From positions 53,776,457-53,840,456 of the forward strand of contig NC_083343.1 of the NCBI RefSeq assembly GCF_019175385.1: a stretch of DNA of 64,000 nt. The letters are read 5' to 3'. The position numbers and the translations under genes are program-made. The notes under the pieces were generated by a model that saw only the letters and a list, made by a program, of their open reading frames with translations, ran no database searches and was not told the DNA's origin. Of the stretch, positions 12,672 through 25,901 are shown in pieces. Each line of letters begins with the position of its first letter. The first letter of the stretch is position 1. The DNA comes from Lycium barbarum (taxonomy: Eukaryota > Streptophyta > Magnoliopsida > Solanales > Solanaceae).

Positions 12672-13003
12672 TGTTATATCCCGTGTTTTCAAACCTTTGG
12701 AAAAATTGGAAATAATTTTGACTTGTAAGAAATAAGGTTATAGTTGATTTTATTTAACATAAGAGTTGTGCATGAAAGAATATTAATGTGGAGGTGTCGA
12801 GGAAGACTAAGGGCAAATTTGGAATTTTGGAAATTAGTTTCGGGAATTACAAATATGATATATAAGCCATTTGGGCTAAAAAATGAGAATGGAAAAATTG
12901 AGGCCCAAATCTTGGAGCATGGCCGGCCATGGGGTGGCCCAACCCATGGCCTTATAACATTTTCCATGTGATCAATTAACTATGGGACCATATTATATGT
13001 ATT

Positions 13004-13009
13004 ATATAT
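13004..13009 (+). promoter_or_regulatory. Candidate TATA box of element A
   Basis: TATATA 332 bases into the LTR, close to the depth of TATA-like runs in element 1 and F. If it is the promoter, most of the LTR, including the hairpin block, lies in the transcribed leader. Not tested. Confidence 0.3.
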
Positions 13010-15215
13010 CATCTTCATCTTAACTTTTAGAAGACTTAAGATAAGAAGCAAGAAAGAAAAGCAAGTAAGAAAGAAGAGAAAAAAAAAAGGGGTTCGGATT
13101 TGGCATGGAAAAATTAGCCCTCTAAAATCTTGCCTCAAAAATTATTCTCTTGTTAAATTCTCACTAATTTAAAGTCCCTTTACAACTTGGTGTAGTTGGT
13201 TTGGAGAGAGAGGCATTAAATTCATCAAAGTGACCATACACTCAAGTGAAGAAGAGTGAGGGAAAAGGTAAGAATTATTCCTTGTTCTTGTGTTATGAAG
13301 TCATGTTTGTGTTGTATTATGTAGAAATAAATTGATTGTATGTAGAAATGGAAGTTTGCAAAGTGGGTAGGAGATATAGTATATGGCCGTGTGTGTATAT
13401 ATGTTGTATAATTATGGTGAGTTGAAATTATGTTATATTCTAGTTGTGATTGTTGTAAAATGCATATTGGGAATGAATTTAGTTGAAGTTGGTAAGGTGG
13501 TGTTTGGCCGTGTGGTTTGGAGTGTGTGGGATGGAAATGGATTAAATTTGTTTAATGTGTTAGTTGTGTTATTATGATGCTTGCAATGTATATGGAGATA
13601 AAATGATATAAGTTTGTATTGAAATGGAATGTAGAAGCTTATGTCGTTTTAGTACGATTTTACGACATTATGTAAATGAAGTTATTAGGTTGCTAAATTA
13701 TAATGATCATTGATAGATTTGGAAGTTGGAAACATGTTATGAATATGTATGCCAAAGATTAGAAGCTTTGGATGAAATATGACTTTGGTGGAAAGTTTGC
13801 ATATTATGTATATCGTGTGTATAATTTAAGGAAACGATATGAAATGCTGCTAAACTATGTCGTGGTGATCTAGATTGATGATGAATGTGAAATCATTGAG
13901 ATTAGTTTGAAAGTGAAGGTTATGACATTGTATTGAAAAGATGGCTAAATAAGTTATATTGCGTTTATAGTGGTTGTTGTTGTTGTTGATGTTTGTTGTT
14001 GGGTTGTTGTTGATGGTTTTGAGCCGAGTTGAATTCTCGGGGATGCTATATGTACAAGGGAGGTGCTGCCGAAATTTCGGTAGACAAATACGAGTTAAGT
14101 TGCATTCGTAGCATCAATAACTCACAATTGGTAAATGTGACCATTTGCAGATTTTCGACGAAACGGGGAGTGAGCTTGGATAGGCGTGCAAAGCTCAAAA
14201 GGTATGTAAAGCTACCCCGATCCTTCTTTTGGCATACCTAAGTGTATTAGAATCGGATTCGGGCTTCGAAAGAATTTCTGCCCATCGGAATCCGCAATTG
14301 AAAATCTCGCTTTTTCCTTCAGTAAGATTGAGCCCTTTTGGTTTGTATTCTTGAAAATCATGCAAACTTTCCCTAAACTACTTGGAAAGCTATAGAACGT
14401 CCGTAGAACCTTTGTAGGTGACCCCATAAGTTTAAAATATGTAATTTGAGCCCACCGCCTTGCTTGTCCCGAGGTGGGCCTGCTATTCCCGGTTTTGCCC
14501 TTATTATACTCTAGTCTTACTTTCGAGCGATTTTTGAAAGAAATGTTTTGACTACCATTCTAATTACTTAACAAACATTGTTTTAAATATTCCATTAAGT
14601 CTGATAAATTGTTTTGACACTCGGAACGACTTCAGAAAGGTTATACTCTGTAATTCACTATGATATCCGAAACTCATTTATTATGATCCCTTCCGACTTC
14701 ATTGGATTGGTTTGTTTTTGATATGCCTCATCGAGTCTATGGAAATATTTATGATATTTTAACTGCATTAGTCTCTCACTACTCCATTCGTGGATGCCCC
14801 AATGTTTCCCACACTGAGCCCGGGCCAGGATATGTTGTCAAGCGTGATTCTTTGCATTGTTCGCCGTGCCTCGATGTGAGGGGGCAGGTATACGCGTACA
14901 TGGGTTTGTGGAGTATGCTGTGCCATGTACGCTTGTTTTGATATGATTTGTTATGGCCATCTGATATGACATATTATGTTACGGGGTTATGCCCCTATTC
15001 TGATTCTTCTGTGTTGTGGCACCACCGTCGGGAGGGTGGCCATGTTCTGTCTGCCGAGTCCCTTGGCAGGGGCCGGATTTAATATGACATATGTTTCTGT
15101 ACACACTCTGCATGTTTTGGAAATATGTATTTGATACTTTGGATTTTCTACTCACTTTTCTGTACGTTCTGTACCAGTTATGATTCTGTTTCTGTAATCC
15201 AGGCTTTACATATTC

Positions 15216-15272
15216 AGTACATATTTCGTACTGACCCCCTTTCTTCGGGGGCTGCGTTTTTATGCCGCGCAG
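15216..15272 (+). other. Conserved hairpin block, element A 5' LTR
   Basis: Three short hairpins in a row: AGTAC/GTACT, CCCCC/GGGGG and CTGCG/CGCAG, the last with the loop TTTTTATGCCG. The same order recurs in the LTRs of element 1 (7374-7429), B (18248-18301; 26475-26528), C (30094-30150), E (11403-11458), F (40668-40722; 48757-48811) and the A 3' LTR (37446-37502). Function unknown. Confidence 0.6.
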
Positions 15273-15808
15273 GTACAGACGACAGGTTTGCTGATCCGTC
15301 CGCTTAGGATCTTATTCTGCTATTTTGGAGCGCTCTCTTATCCAGAGCCCATCTTTTGGTATAGTCTGTCACTACTGTATATATATATATTCTCGTTCAT
15401 TGGTACGGCGGGGCCCTGTCCCGTCATATGATTCTGTCGGTCTGTTTAGAGGTCTGTGGACATGTTTGTGGGTTGGGGTCTTTTTGTACAGATGCGGGTA
15501 TATGTTGTGTTTGGGCGATCCCATTCGCCGCGGCGGCCGGTCCGCATATGTTTAAATGCTGCTTTGTTGGCCCTGTGTGGTCTTTTGTTGGCATTTTCTG
15601 TGCGCAGGGTTATTTTGGATAGGCTGTAAAACAAAGGAAATTCTGCCGAAATTTTTCTGGAAATTATCTAACTTCGAAATACAGCCTTGTCGGCTTCTGC
15701 TATATACTTGAATGCGTTGGATAAATATGGATATAGCATTTGATAAATGTGTTTGGGTCCCCAGATCGGGCACTAGTCACAGCCTACGGGGTTGGGTCGT
15801 GACAAAAG

Positions 15809-15820
15809 TGGTATCAGAGC
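15809..15820 (+). other. Primer-binding site (initiator tRNA-Met), element A
   Basis: TGGTATCAGAGC four bases after the end of the 5' LTR, matching the 3' end of plant initiator tRNA-Met. Confidence 0.95.
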
Positions 15821-16007
15821 GGTTCGTCCTCAGAATGTCTACAGACCGTGTCTAGTAGAGTATTGTTTATCGGTGTGTTGTGCACCACACCTATAAACAG
15901 GAGGCTACAGGGCATTTAGGATACTACCCTTCTTTCTGTCTTAGATCGTGCGATAGAGCTGTGTTATCAGGATGACTCCTCTCTAACGAATTGTTACATT
16001 TGCAGTT

Positions 16008-17674
16008 ATGCCTCCAAAAAAGGCGACAGCGGCCCAAAAGGCCAAGGCAGCAGCTGTGGGAGAGACTAGTCAGGCCCAGAGGGTTACCAGGGCCCATGCA
16101 CATATTGCTCCTGATATTTTTCCCCCGGCAGAGGGCTCTTCCACACCGCCACATGTAGAGGAGATTGGAGCGGCAGCAGCTGCAGGTCGAGGGGCGGCTC
16201 TACCGCCAGCTCCCGAGATTCCAGTACCGGAGCCTCCAGCTCCACGGCCAGGGACTGAGGATCAGACTATGAGAGAGGCAGTCCAGTTATTGACCAGACT
16301 TGTGGCGGGACAGGTTCAGGGGCACGGATTGGGAGGTGACCAAGCATATAGGCGTGATAGTTCGAGAGCTCGTGAGTTCTTGACTTGTGGCCCTCCAGAG
16401 TTCTTCGGGACAAAGCCCGAGGAGGATCCTGAGGAGTTTATCAGGAAGATGCGGCGCACCTTACATTTGATTAATGCTTCCGCGACAGAGTCAGTCAAAT
16501 TGGCTTCGTACCAGTTGTATGATGTAGCGGCAAATTGGTACGAGTCATGGGAGTTATCCAGAGGTGACGACGCTCCCCCAGCAGTTTGGGATGATTTTTC
16601 TCAGGCTTTGCTTAGCCATGTTCTGCCTCTGGAGTTACGGCGGGCCAGGGCTGACAGATTCTTATTGCTGAGACAGAGGGGCTGCAGTGTTCGAGAGTAT
16701 AGTATGGAGTTCGACTCATTGGCCCGATATGCACCTGCTGTGGTAGCTACTATGGTTGACAGGATGCACAGGTATATTATGGGGTTGGATCGGTATTTTA
16801 TCGACAGTTGTTTGGTATTGGACGCTCAGCCCGATATGGATATTGCCCGTATTCAGGCGCATGCCCAGGGCATGGAGGACCGGCACAGGGGTCATCAGCC
16901 CGATAGGAGTCAGGATCGGAGACAGCCCAAGAGGGCCAGATCGTCCAGGTATTCTGGAGAGTTTCGGGGCAGACAGCCTCAGCAGCCGCAGCAGCCTAGC
17001 AGATATCCATCCCAGCTGGCACAGAGCGCACCTCCACAGCCTACAGGTCGCAGATTTGATAGCCCAGGTTATTCAGGAGCAGGTCAGAGCTCCAGGGCTT
17101 CAGGTTCGCGGACGGATAGGGGTTCTGGTCAGACGAGGCCACCTAGGCCTCAGTGTTCTTATTGTGGCAGATACCATCCTGGGGAGTGCTACAGAGCCAC
17201 CGGTGCATGTTTTTCTTGTGGCCGTCAGGGCCATTCTGTGAGAGATTGCCCGTATAAGGGTAGTTCGGGTGGTGTAGCGCAGCCTACCGGATCAGCCGCC
17301 GGGTCATCATCTTCGTCAGTGGCTATGCGCCCTACAGGGCCGGGTACATCAGCACCGGCGGGTCGCGGCAGAGGTCGTGGTGGAGCTTCTGGTACTAGCG
17401 ATCCTTCGAACCGTATTTATGCTTTGTCCAGCCGCCAGGACCAGGAGGCATCGCCTAATGTCATTACAGGTACATTATTGGTCTTCTCTCGGTCTGTGTA
17501 TGCATTGATTGATCTAGGTTCGACTTTGTCATATATTTCGCCTCTTGTTGCTGGAAACATTGGTATAACGTCTGAACCTATAGAGCCATTTGAGGTAGCC
17601 ACACCGATTGGGGACTTTATTGTAGCAAAACAGGTATATAAAGACTGTTCTGTAATTGTATATGGCCGAGACAC
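16008..17674 (+). pseudogene. Element A gag and start of protease, cut by insertion B
   Basis: Open from MPPKK at 16008 to the insertion of B. Gag has a proline-rich N-terminus, a retrotransposon-gag domain (about residues 110-230), a glutamine- and arginine-rich linker, an intact CCHC knuckle (CFSCGRQGHSVRDC, about residue 405) and a glycine-arginine patch (GRGRGRGG). The protease begins with VYALIDLGST; the other copies have LIDPGST, so the residue after the catalytic Asp is changed. The frame continues exactly across B: ...VYGRD, then T KADLVELD at 28952. An in-frame stop inside B ends the fused reading. It would bind and package element RNA in the family. Confidence 0.93.
17670..17674. 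repeat. Target-site duplication of element B, left copy
   Basis: gacac before the B LTR, repeated at 28952-28956 after B. Removing B and one copy restores the reading frame of A. Confidence 0.95.
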
Positions 17675-20600
17675 TGTCACGACCCAACCCCGTAGGCCGT
17701 GACTAGTGCCCGATCTGGGCACCCGAACCCATCTATTAAATATTATCTCAAATTCTATCAACTCATTCTAGTATATGGCGGAAGCCGACATGGCTTTATT
17801 TCAAATTTAGGTAATTTCCAGAAAAATTTCGGCAGAGTTTCCTTTGTTTTACGGACTATCCAATATACCCTGCACGCAGAAAATACCAACGAAAGCCACA
17901 CAGGGCTAACCAAGCAATATATAAACATATGCGGACCGGCCGCCTCGGCGTATAGGGTCGCCCAAACAACATATGCGGACCGGCCGCCTCGGCGTATGGG
18001 ATCGCCCAAACGACATGTACATACATTCATACAGAAAGACCCTAACCCACAAACATGTCCACAGACCTCTAAACAGACCGACAGAATCATATGACAGGAC
18101 AGGGCCCCGTTGTACCCATGAACGAATATGTATAAATGTACTAACAAGTATATATACCAAAAATATAAGCTCCGGGATGAGAGGAGCACTCCGAATAGCA
18201 GAAGGGGGTGTCCTAAACAGGTGGATCACCAAGCTGTGCGTCTGTACCTGCGGGCATGAAACGCAGCCCCCGGAGGAGGGGGTCAGTACGAAATATGTAC
18301 TGAGTATGCAAAGCAGAAGGTACAGAAATAAGTCTTGAACAGTAATTGAATCAGAAGTATGGAAAATAATACATATCCCAAAAATATCAAAATGTTTATT
18401 TCCAAAGTATAAATTATGCATAGGGCACAGGAAAATATGGTCGCCCGCCTGTCGATGGCGCCATAACACAGCATAACACCAGAAAGTTTCAAATCTCCGA
18501 ATCCCCGGCACACATCACAACACAGCATAACGCCAATCACAGCATAACGCCAAACATATGTGGAACCCGGCCCTCGAGCGAGGAGCTCGGTGAACCATAA
18601 CACAGCATAACACCGGAATGTATCATAATACGCACGACAACCGAACCGGCCCGGGAACCGGCGAACGATATCATAGGGCACGAGCGGAGTAGTGAGGAAT
18701 CATATGCATAAAATCATTATCATAAATCCAAAGATAAGTAAAATAGTCATATTTGAAATCGGAACAATAATTACAACATTTTCTTCCCGAAGTTACCGAA
18801 ATTACATAAAGGGCGTCGCGGGACCCACGGACGAGTATAGACCCGAACTGAGCCCGCCTATGAAAAACATACTCATTTTATATCATACAAACTCCTACGA
18901 AAATTTCAAAGCAATCCGAGCTTTTCTGAGGAAGTTATGGGCGTTTGAACTTTTGGAATCGCTAAAGAACAAGCTTTGAAACCTAAAATCAACTTTCATG
19001 AAATCTTTACAAATCATAAACTCCGAGGATAAAAGGATCAATGTTATGGCATATGCGCCCAAGAATACCAAGGAAACAAATACGAATCATAGACAAGCTC
19101 GGATTTGCGAGAATAGAGTTTCCTAGAGGCTCGCATCATGGCCTACTTTAACTAAGGCATGCCAAAAGAAAGGTTACTTTACATACCTCAAACGCTCTCC
19201 AATACGATCCAAACTCAAGCTAAATCCAACCTATGATTCGGGCTGCCCACGATCTATAAACAAGCCATAAAATGCCAAACATTAGCTAAAGACTTTTTGG
19301 GCATTAAATTCCAATTTCGCCCTTAATTCTACAGAAATTTGGGCAGCATTTCCCCTGTAAATAGGCTACCCCGAGAATTTAACTCGGCCGTATCAATCAA
19401 CAACAACAACAACAACCAACCTAACAACATTAATAATCAATCCGAAAGGTAATACAACAATAATAGCTCTCTTTTCCATCATTCATCAACTTTCATAAAT
19501 TCAATTCGACGACTTACCTTCAAGCCAAAATCGACGCTTATACGCTCACATACTAACCCGAACCCATACCAAAAACATTTCAGGACATTCTAAGCAATTT
19601 ATACAATTTTTCCAACAATCCATAAATTTTCCCAAGCTACCCGAAACAGCCCCTAACCGAGACAGCCCCCCTAACTTTTTCTTCATTTCCAAATCATGGT
19701 TCGTATCTACAATTTACATTCTAACAATGCTATTTTCATCAATACACAATTTACATTAAATGTACAACAACTTCCAAATCAGTCCGCAATATTTACAACA
19801 TCAATTTGAGTCAATAAACTTTCATTTCCAACATAGAATTCATGGCGACGACGGCTAAACAATAAGCGATACTAATTCAATTCTTGGCACATAAGGTGAC
19901 CCATTTTCGGCTAACACTACACATATACATATATGGATTATTCTCAATTGTTCTTCACCTTACAATGATCATAATCAACTAACTAGGCATTAATTCATAA
20001 TTTCAATCACAACACAACAACACCCATTTACACGGCTCAAGCTCCACATACACAACTCACCTCCAACATTTCATATTTCATGATTTTCCTCCATTATAAC
20101 ATACTACAACATGCATACAGCCTTTATAACATACAAAACATAATGACTTCTTACCTTTCTTCTTCAACTTTCCAATAGCCTAGGGTTTCCAAAAGATGAA
20201 AAATGATGGTTTGATCGCTCCAACGATGCTTCCACGCTACTTAGGGACCTCAAAATAGTGGGTTTACAACAAAGAAATAATTTTGGGATGGCTTGAAATG
20301 GAGTTGATTTTTCTTAGTCTTGGCCGTGAGCTTCTTGTTGAAGCTCTTCAACTTTTGGTTTTATTTGCTAAGTGTTGAAGTGGTAAAGATGACTTAAGGT
20401 CATCTTTTAAGCTTCCATAATATTTATCCATGTGTCCCATGGCCCACACATGTGTTGGACCAATTAAAATTGGCCACACAATGTGTGGGACCATTTGAGG
20501 GCCACAAGGCCTCATTTGCAAGATTTTTTTTTTAATTCCAATTTATGAATTGTGGTCCCAAATTTTTCCTAAGTGTTCAATGCCAACAATTCCATATATA

Positions 20601-20723
20601 ACTTATGCCTCGAAATAAAATCAAAGGTCAAAAGTCCCGACTTCGAATCCCGGAATAGTCTTGGCTCTAAATTATCATAATTAATCCGGGTTGTCCCAAT
20701 GTATAAAAATACGAGACGTAACA
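17675..20723 (-). repeat. Element B 3' LTR
   Basis: Reads TGTTACGTCTCGTATTTTTA from 20723 leftward and ends GTCGTGACA at 17675. It contains a 44-base tandem duplication (17925-18012) and the hairpin block (18248-18301). Open frames of 95-201 codons here reappear at 25926-27207 in the other LTR and have no protein-like features. Confidence 0.95.
17925..18012. repeat. 44-base tandem duplication of a GC-rich LTR block
   Basis: Two units starting acatatgcggaccggccgcc at 17925 and 17969. The right LTR has the same pair at 26152-26239. Element 1 (from 7093) has one unit and the A LTRs carry one in the opposite orientation, so the doubling arose in the B lineage before insertion. Confidence 0.9.
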
Positions 20724-20759
20724 TCCTCCCCCCCTTAAGAACATTCGTCCTCGAATGTT
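20724..20759 (-). other. Polypurine tract and palindrome, element B
   Basis: The complement of 20724-20739 is CTTAAGGGGGGGAGGA, abutting the 3' LTR. The palindrome AACATTCG/CGAATGTT with a 4-base spacer is at 20740-20759. Confidence 0.88.
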
Positions 20760-20826
20760 GAATTAGTTCTACGGATCTTACTCAAATCCGGGGGAGTTGC
20801 TTTTATAGCCATCACATACAAATCAT

Positions 20827-23800
20827 TCATAAATCAACATAGTCAGACAAAGAATTTGAATTACCTGAAGGTACTGGGAATAAGTGAGGATACTTTTCCT
20901 TCATCTGCTCCTCAGCCTCCCAGGTCATTTCTTCGCGGTTATTATTCCGCCACAGCACTTTAACCGAAGCCACATCTTTATTCCGAAACTTTCTCACCTG
21001 ACGATCCAATATGACTATAGGCTGCTCCTCGTAAGATAGCTCCTCTGTGACCTGTATCTCATCTGAAGGAAAAATTCTGGAAGGGTCACCAATACACTTA
21101 CGAAGCATGGAAACATGGAATACCGGGTGAACCGCTCCCAAGTCAGCTGGCAAATCCAATTCGTAGGCCACCTTGCCTATTTTGCGAATAATCAGATAAG
21201 GCCCAATATATCTCGGACTGAGCTTTCCTTTCTTGCCAAATCGCATAACACCTTTCATCGGTGACACTTTCAGGAACACCCAATCGCCAATCTGAAACTC
21301 TAACGGTCGACGTCGCTTATCGGCATAAGATTTCTGTCGGCTCTGGGCTGCCAACAATCTTTCTCGAATAAGTTTCACCTTATCCACGGCCTGCTGGACC
21401 ACATCTGGGCCAATCAACTCAGTCTCCCCAACATCAAACCAACCGATCGGTGATTTACACTTCCTGCCATACAAAGCCTCATATGGTGCCATCTGAATAC
21501 TGGAGTGGTAGCTGTTATTATACACAAACTCAACAAGCGGTAAATGATCGTCCCAGCTACCCCTGAAATCAATAGAACACGCACGCAACATATCTTCCAA
21601 TGTCTGAATAGTGCGCTCGGCCTGTCCGTCGGACTGGGGATGGAAGGCTGTACTCAGGCTCACCTGGGTCCCTAATCCCTCCTGAAACGATCTCCAGAAC
21701 TTAGCTGTAAACTGGGCACCTCTATCGGAAATAACAGACACAGGAACTCCATAAAGTCGTACAATCTCCCTGACATAAAGCCTGGCATAATCCTCAGCTG
21801 AATAGGTGGTCCGAACCGGAAGAAAATGGGCTGATTTCGTCAGCCGATCAACAATAACCCAAATAGAATCATACCTCCGTGGAGTGCGAGGTAGACCTGT
21901 AATAAAGTCCATATTAATGATCTCCCACTTCCACGTCGGTATCTCTATCTCCTGCAATAGCCCACCGGGCTTCTGGTGCTCAATCTTAACCTGCTGGCAA
22001 TTTGGACGCTGAGCAACGAACTCTGCTATATCTCTTTTCATACCGTCCCACCAATATAGGCATCTGATATCATGGTACATCTTCGTCGACCCTGGGTGAA
22101 CAGAATATCGGGCGTAATGTGCCTCGCCCATAACCTGTCACCGCAACCCTGCAACGTCAGGTACACACAATCTGCCTCTGTGAAATAACACTACATTAGG
22201 TGAAATCTCAAACGGAGTCTTCTCCTGTGCCAGCGCTGCGTCTCTGTACTTTGCCAAAATAGGATCCTCATACTGATGCCGCTTAATATCTTCTGTAATA
22301 GAGGACTCAGCAATACCTCGAACAGAAACCCCAACATCTCCAGAATCAGCCAAGCGAACTCCAAGACTAGCCAACTGATGAATATCGCGAACCATTTCTT
22401 TACTCTCTGATGGCACGTCTGCTAGGCTGCCCATAGACTTGCGGCTGAGTGCATCCGCCACAACATTAGCTTTCCCAGGATGGTAGAGAATGTCAACATC
22501 ATAATCTTTCAGCAACTCTAACCACCTCCGCTGCCGCAAGTTCAACTCCTTTTGCCTAAAGATGTACTGAAGGCTCTTATGATTTGTATAAATGTCAACG
22601 TGAACCCCATATAAATAATGTCTCCACATCTTCAAAGCATGAATGACCGCGGCCAGCTCCAAATCGTGAGTAGGATAATTCTTTTCATGTTTTCTGAGCT
22701 GCCGGGAAGCATAAGCTATCACCCTGCCGTGCTGCATCAACACACATCCCAAACCAATACCAGAGGCATCACAATAAATCACATACCCATCTGGACCCTC
22801 CGGAAGAGTCAGGCCTGGAGCCGTAGTCAACTTCTCTTTCAGCAACTGGAAGCTACGCTCGCAAGCATCTGACCACTGAAACTTAGCTCCCTTCTGAGTC
22901 AGCCTTGTCAAAGGCGCTGAAATGGAAGCAAACTTCTCCACGAATCTCCGATAATAACCAGCCAATCCCAGAAAGCTACGCACCTCTGTCGGCGTCGTAG
23001 GTCTAGGCCAATTCTTTACGGCCTCGATCTTCTGGGTATCCACCCGGACGCCATCAGCCCCAATAATATGTCCCAGAAATGCCACTGAAGATAACCAGAA
23101 TTCACACTTAGAAAATTTAGCATATAATTCCTGGTGCCGAAGTGTGCCAAGTACCGTCCTCAAATGGTCTGCATGCTCTGCTTCTGACCGAGAATAAACC
23201 AGAATATCATCGATAAATACGATCACAAACATATCCAAGAACGGTCTGAATACCCGATTCATCAGGTCCATAAATACTGCTGGGGCATTTGTCAGCCCAA
23301 AAGACATAACTCTGAACTCATAGTGCCCATATCGGGTCCTGAATGCTGTCTTGGGAATATCAGCCTCTCGTACCCGTACCTGATGGTAACCCGATCGCAG
23401 GTCTATCTTCGAGAAGTACCTGGCACCCTGCAGCTGATCAAACAAATCATCAATCCTGGGGAGGGAATATTTATTCTTGATGGTTACCTTATTCAACTGC
23501 CGATAATCAATGCACATCCGCAGCGAGCCGTCTTTCTTCCTCACAAATAATACTGGAGCTCCCCAGGGTGACGCACTAGGCCGAATGAAACCCTTCTCCA
23601 ATAAATCTCTCAGCTGCTCTTTCAATTCTTTTAATTCTGCAGGTGCCATTCTGTACGGAGGAATAGAGATAGGCTGAGTGTCTGGCAACAGATCAATAGC
23701 AAACTCTATCTCCCGTTCGGGAGGTAGACCCGGAAGCTCATCTGGGAATACATCTACAAATTCATTAACCACTGGGACTGACTGAAGAGTCGGTGCCTCT

Positions 23801-25694
23801 GCCTCTAAATCATGAACACGGACCAGATGATAAATATACCCCTTTCTGATCATTTTCTCAGCCTTGAGGTATGAAATAAACTTACCCCTCGGCGATACTG
23901 TATTACCTGCCCACTCTATAACTGGCTCCCCTGGGAATTGGAATCGGACTATCTTCTTTTGACAATCAACATTAGCATAGCAAGAAGCTAGCCAATCCAT
24001 ACCCATAATCACGTCAAACTCGATCATATCTAACTCTACCAAATCCGCCTTAGTGCAGCGGCCACAGATAATCACGGAACAATCTCTATAAATCTGACTG
24101 GCTATAACAGAATCCCCTACTGGTGTAGCTACCTCAAAAGGCTCTATCGGTTCGGATTCTATCCCAATTTTATCAGCAACGAGTGGAGATATAAATGACA
24201 ATGTAGAACCAGGATCAATCAATGCATACACATCACGAGAGAAAACCAGTAATATACCTGTGACGACATTAGGCGAAGCCTCCTGGTCCTGTCTGCTGGC
24301 TAAGGCATAAATGCGGTTCGAAGGACCGCTAGAACCCGAAGCTCCGCCACGACCCCTGCCGCGGCCTGCTGGTGCTGGAGTAACTTGCCCCGCAGGGCGC
24401 ATCGCCACCGAGGCTGAAGATGAACCACCGGCTGACCCGGTAGACTGAGCTGAACTGCCTGTTCCACCTCTAGCCGGACAGTCTCTCATCTGATGGCCCT
24501 GACGGCCGTACACAAAGCATGCACCCGTAGCTCGGAAACACTCTCCCGGGTGCTGTCTCCCACAGTAGGAACACAAAGGTCTGGGTGGCCTCATCTGACT
24601 GCTGGAACCTCTGTTCAACTGTGAACCTGAAGCCCTGGAGCTCGGGCCTGCCCCTGAATATCCGACACCCTCAGATCTCCTGCCGGTAAACTGTGGGGGT
24701 GTACCCCGGCCTGACGGAGGAGGATGTCTGCCTGACTGCTGCTGCTGAGGCTGTCCGCCTCGAGAATCTCCAGAATAAACTGCGAATCTGACCCTCTTGG
24801 GCGGCCTCCTGTCCCGATCTCTGCTAGAATAATCAGCTCTATGTCGGTCCTCCATACCCAGGGCATAAGCCTGTAGTCGGGCAATATCCATGTCTGCCTG
24901 CAATGCCACCGCCATACAGCCATCAATCAAATAGCGGTCTAACCCCATCACGTATCTGTGCATCCGATCGGCCATATCTGCTACTATGGCAGGTGCATAC
25001 CGGGCCAAAGAATCAAACTCCATATTATACTCACGGACTCTCCGACCCCTCTGCTGCAGATGCAAAAATCGGTCAACCCGCGCCCGCCGTAACTCTGGGG
25101 CAAAAAGTGGTGAGTGAAAGCAGTCACGAACTCGTCCCAAGTAGCTGGGGTAGCACCCTCACCCCTGGATAGCTCCCAGGACTCATACCAGTGAGCAGCA
25201 ACATCCCGTAGTCTATGCGAAGCCAACTCAACAGACTCAGTCTCTGAAGCCCTGACCAAATCTAGTGAGCGCCGCATCCCCCGAATAAAGTCATGGGGGT
25301 CCTCGTCGGGCTTAGACCCGTAAAACTCTGGAGGGCCACATAATAGAAACTCTCGAACCCTCAGGCTGTCACGCCTATCGTCATCATCATCATCTCTCCG
25401 CCCGCGTCTGCGAGCCTGTCCCGCTACTAGAGTGGTCAATAACTGCACAGCCTCTCTCAGTGTCCTGTCCTCCGCCCCTTGCTGAGGAGCTGGAGGCGCG
25501 GGAGCTGAAGCCCCTGGAGCTAATGGTGAAGCTGCTCCAGACTCCTCTGACGATGAAGACGTAGCAGAGTCGGCTGGCCGGGACGTAATATCACGCATCA
25601 TCTGAGCAAGGGTCCGAGTACCCTTCTGAGCCCGGCTGGTCTCTCCTACTACGCCCTTTTTCTTCTGGGCGGCCGTCGCCTTTTTCGGAGGCAT
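20827..25694 (-). pseudogene. Element B gag-pol polyprotein, nearly intact
   Basis: Starts at MPPKK (25694). The order is gag with an [11 protein letters not shown] acidic run, zinc knuckle, protease (LIDPGST), RT (FIDDILVYS), RNase H ([14 protein letters not shown]), integrase and chromodomain-like tail ending 20827. Two lesions break it: loss of one base near 25095, where other copies have one more G, shifts the frame at FLPPELRR; and CGA to TGA at 22138-22140 stops it between RNase H and integrase. Two metal ligands are also changed: the Gag knuckle reads CFVYGRQGH (second Cys to Tyr) and the integrase zinc finger RPNC (Cys to Arg). The D-35-E core of integrase is intact. Confidence 0.94.
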
Positions 25695-25885
25695 CACTGA
25701 AAGAAAAACAACAACAGATCAAAACAGAATCATCCTAATAGCACAGTTCTATCGCATTATCTAAGATCAGAAGAAAAGACAACATCCTAAATGTCCTGTA
25801 GCCTCCTGTTTATAGATGTGGTGCACAACACACCGATAAACAAGACTCTACTAGACACGATCTGTGGACACTCCGAGGACAAACC

Positions 25886-25897
25886 GCTCTGATACCA
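25886..25897 (-). other. Primer-binding site (initiator tRNA-Met), element B
   Basis: Complement TGGTATCAGAGC, four bases inside the end of the 5' LTR. Confidence 0.95.
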
Positions 25898-25901
25898 CTT
25901 C

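Larger units (their letters stand above)
12672..15804 (+). repeat. Element A 5' LTR
   Basis: Starts TGTTATATCCCGTG and ends GGGTTGGGTCGTGACA, the TG...CA ends typical of LTRs. A TATA-like run is at 13004-13009, the palindrome CCGAAATTTCGG at 14069-14080, the hairpin block at 15216-15272 and the GC-rich block gccgcggcggccggtccgc near 15528. No gene lies in it; the open frames found here recur in the 3' LTR because the DNA is duplicated. Confidence 0.95.
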
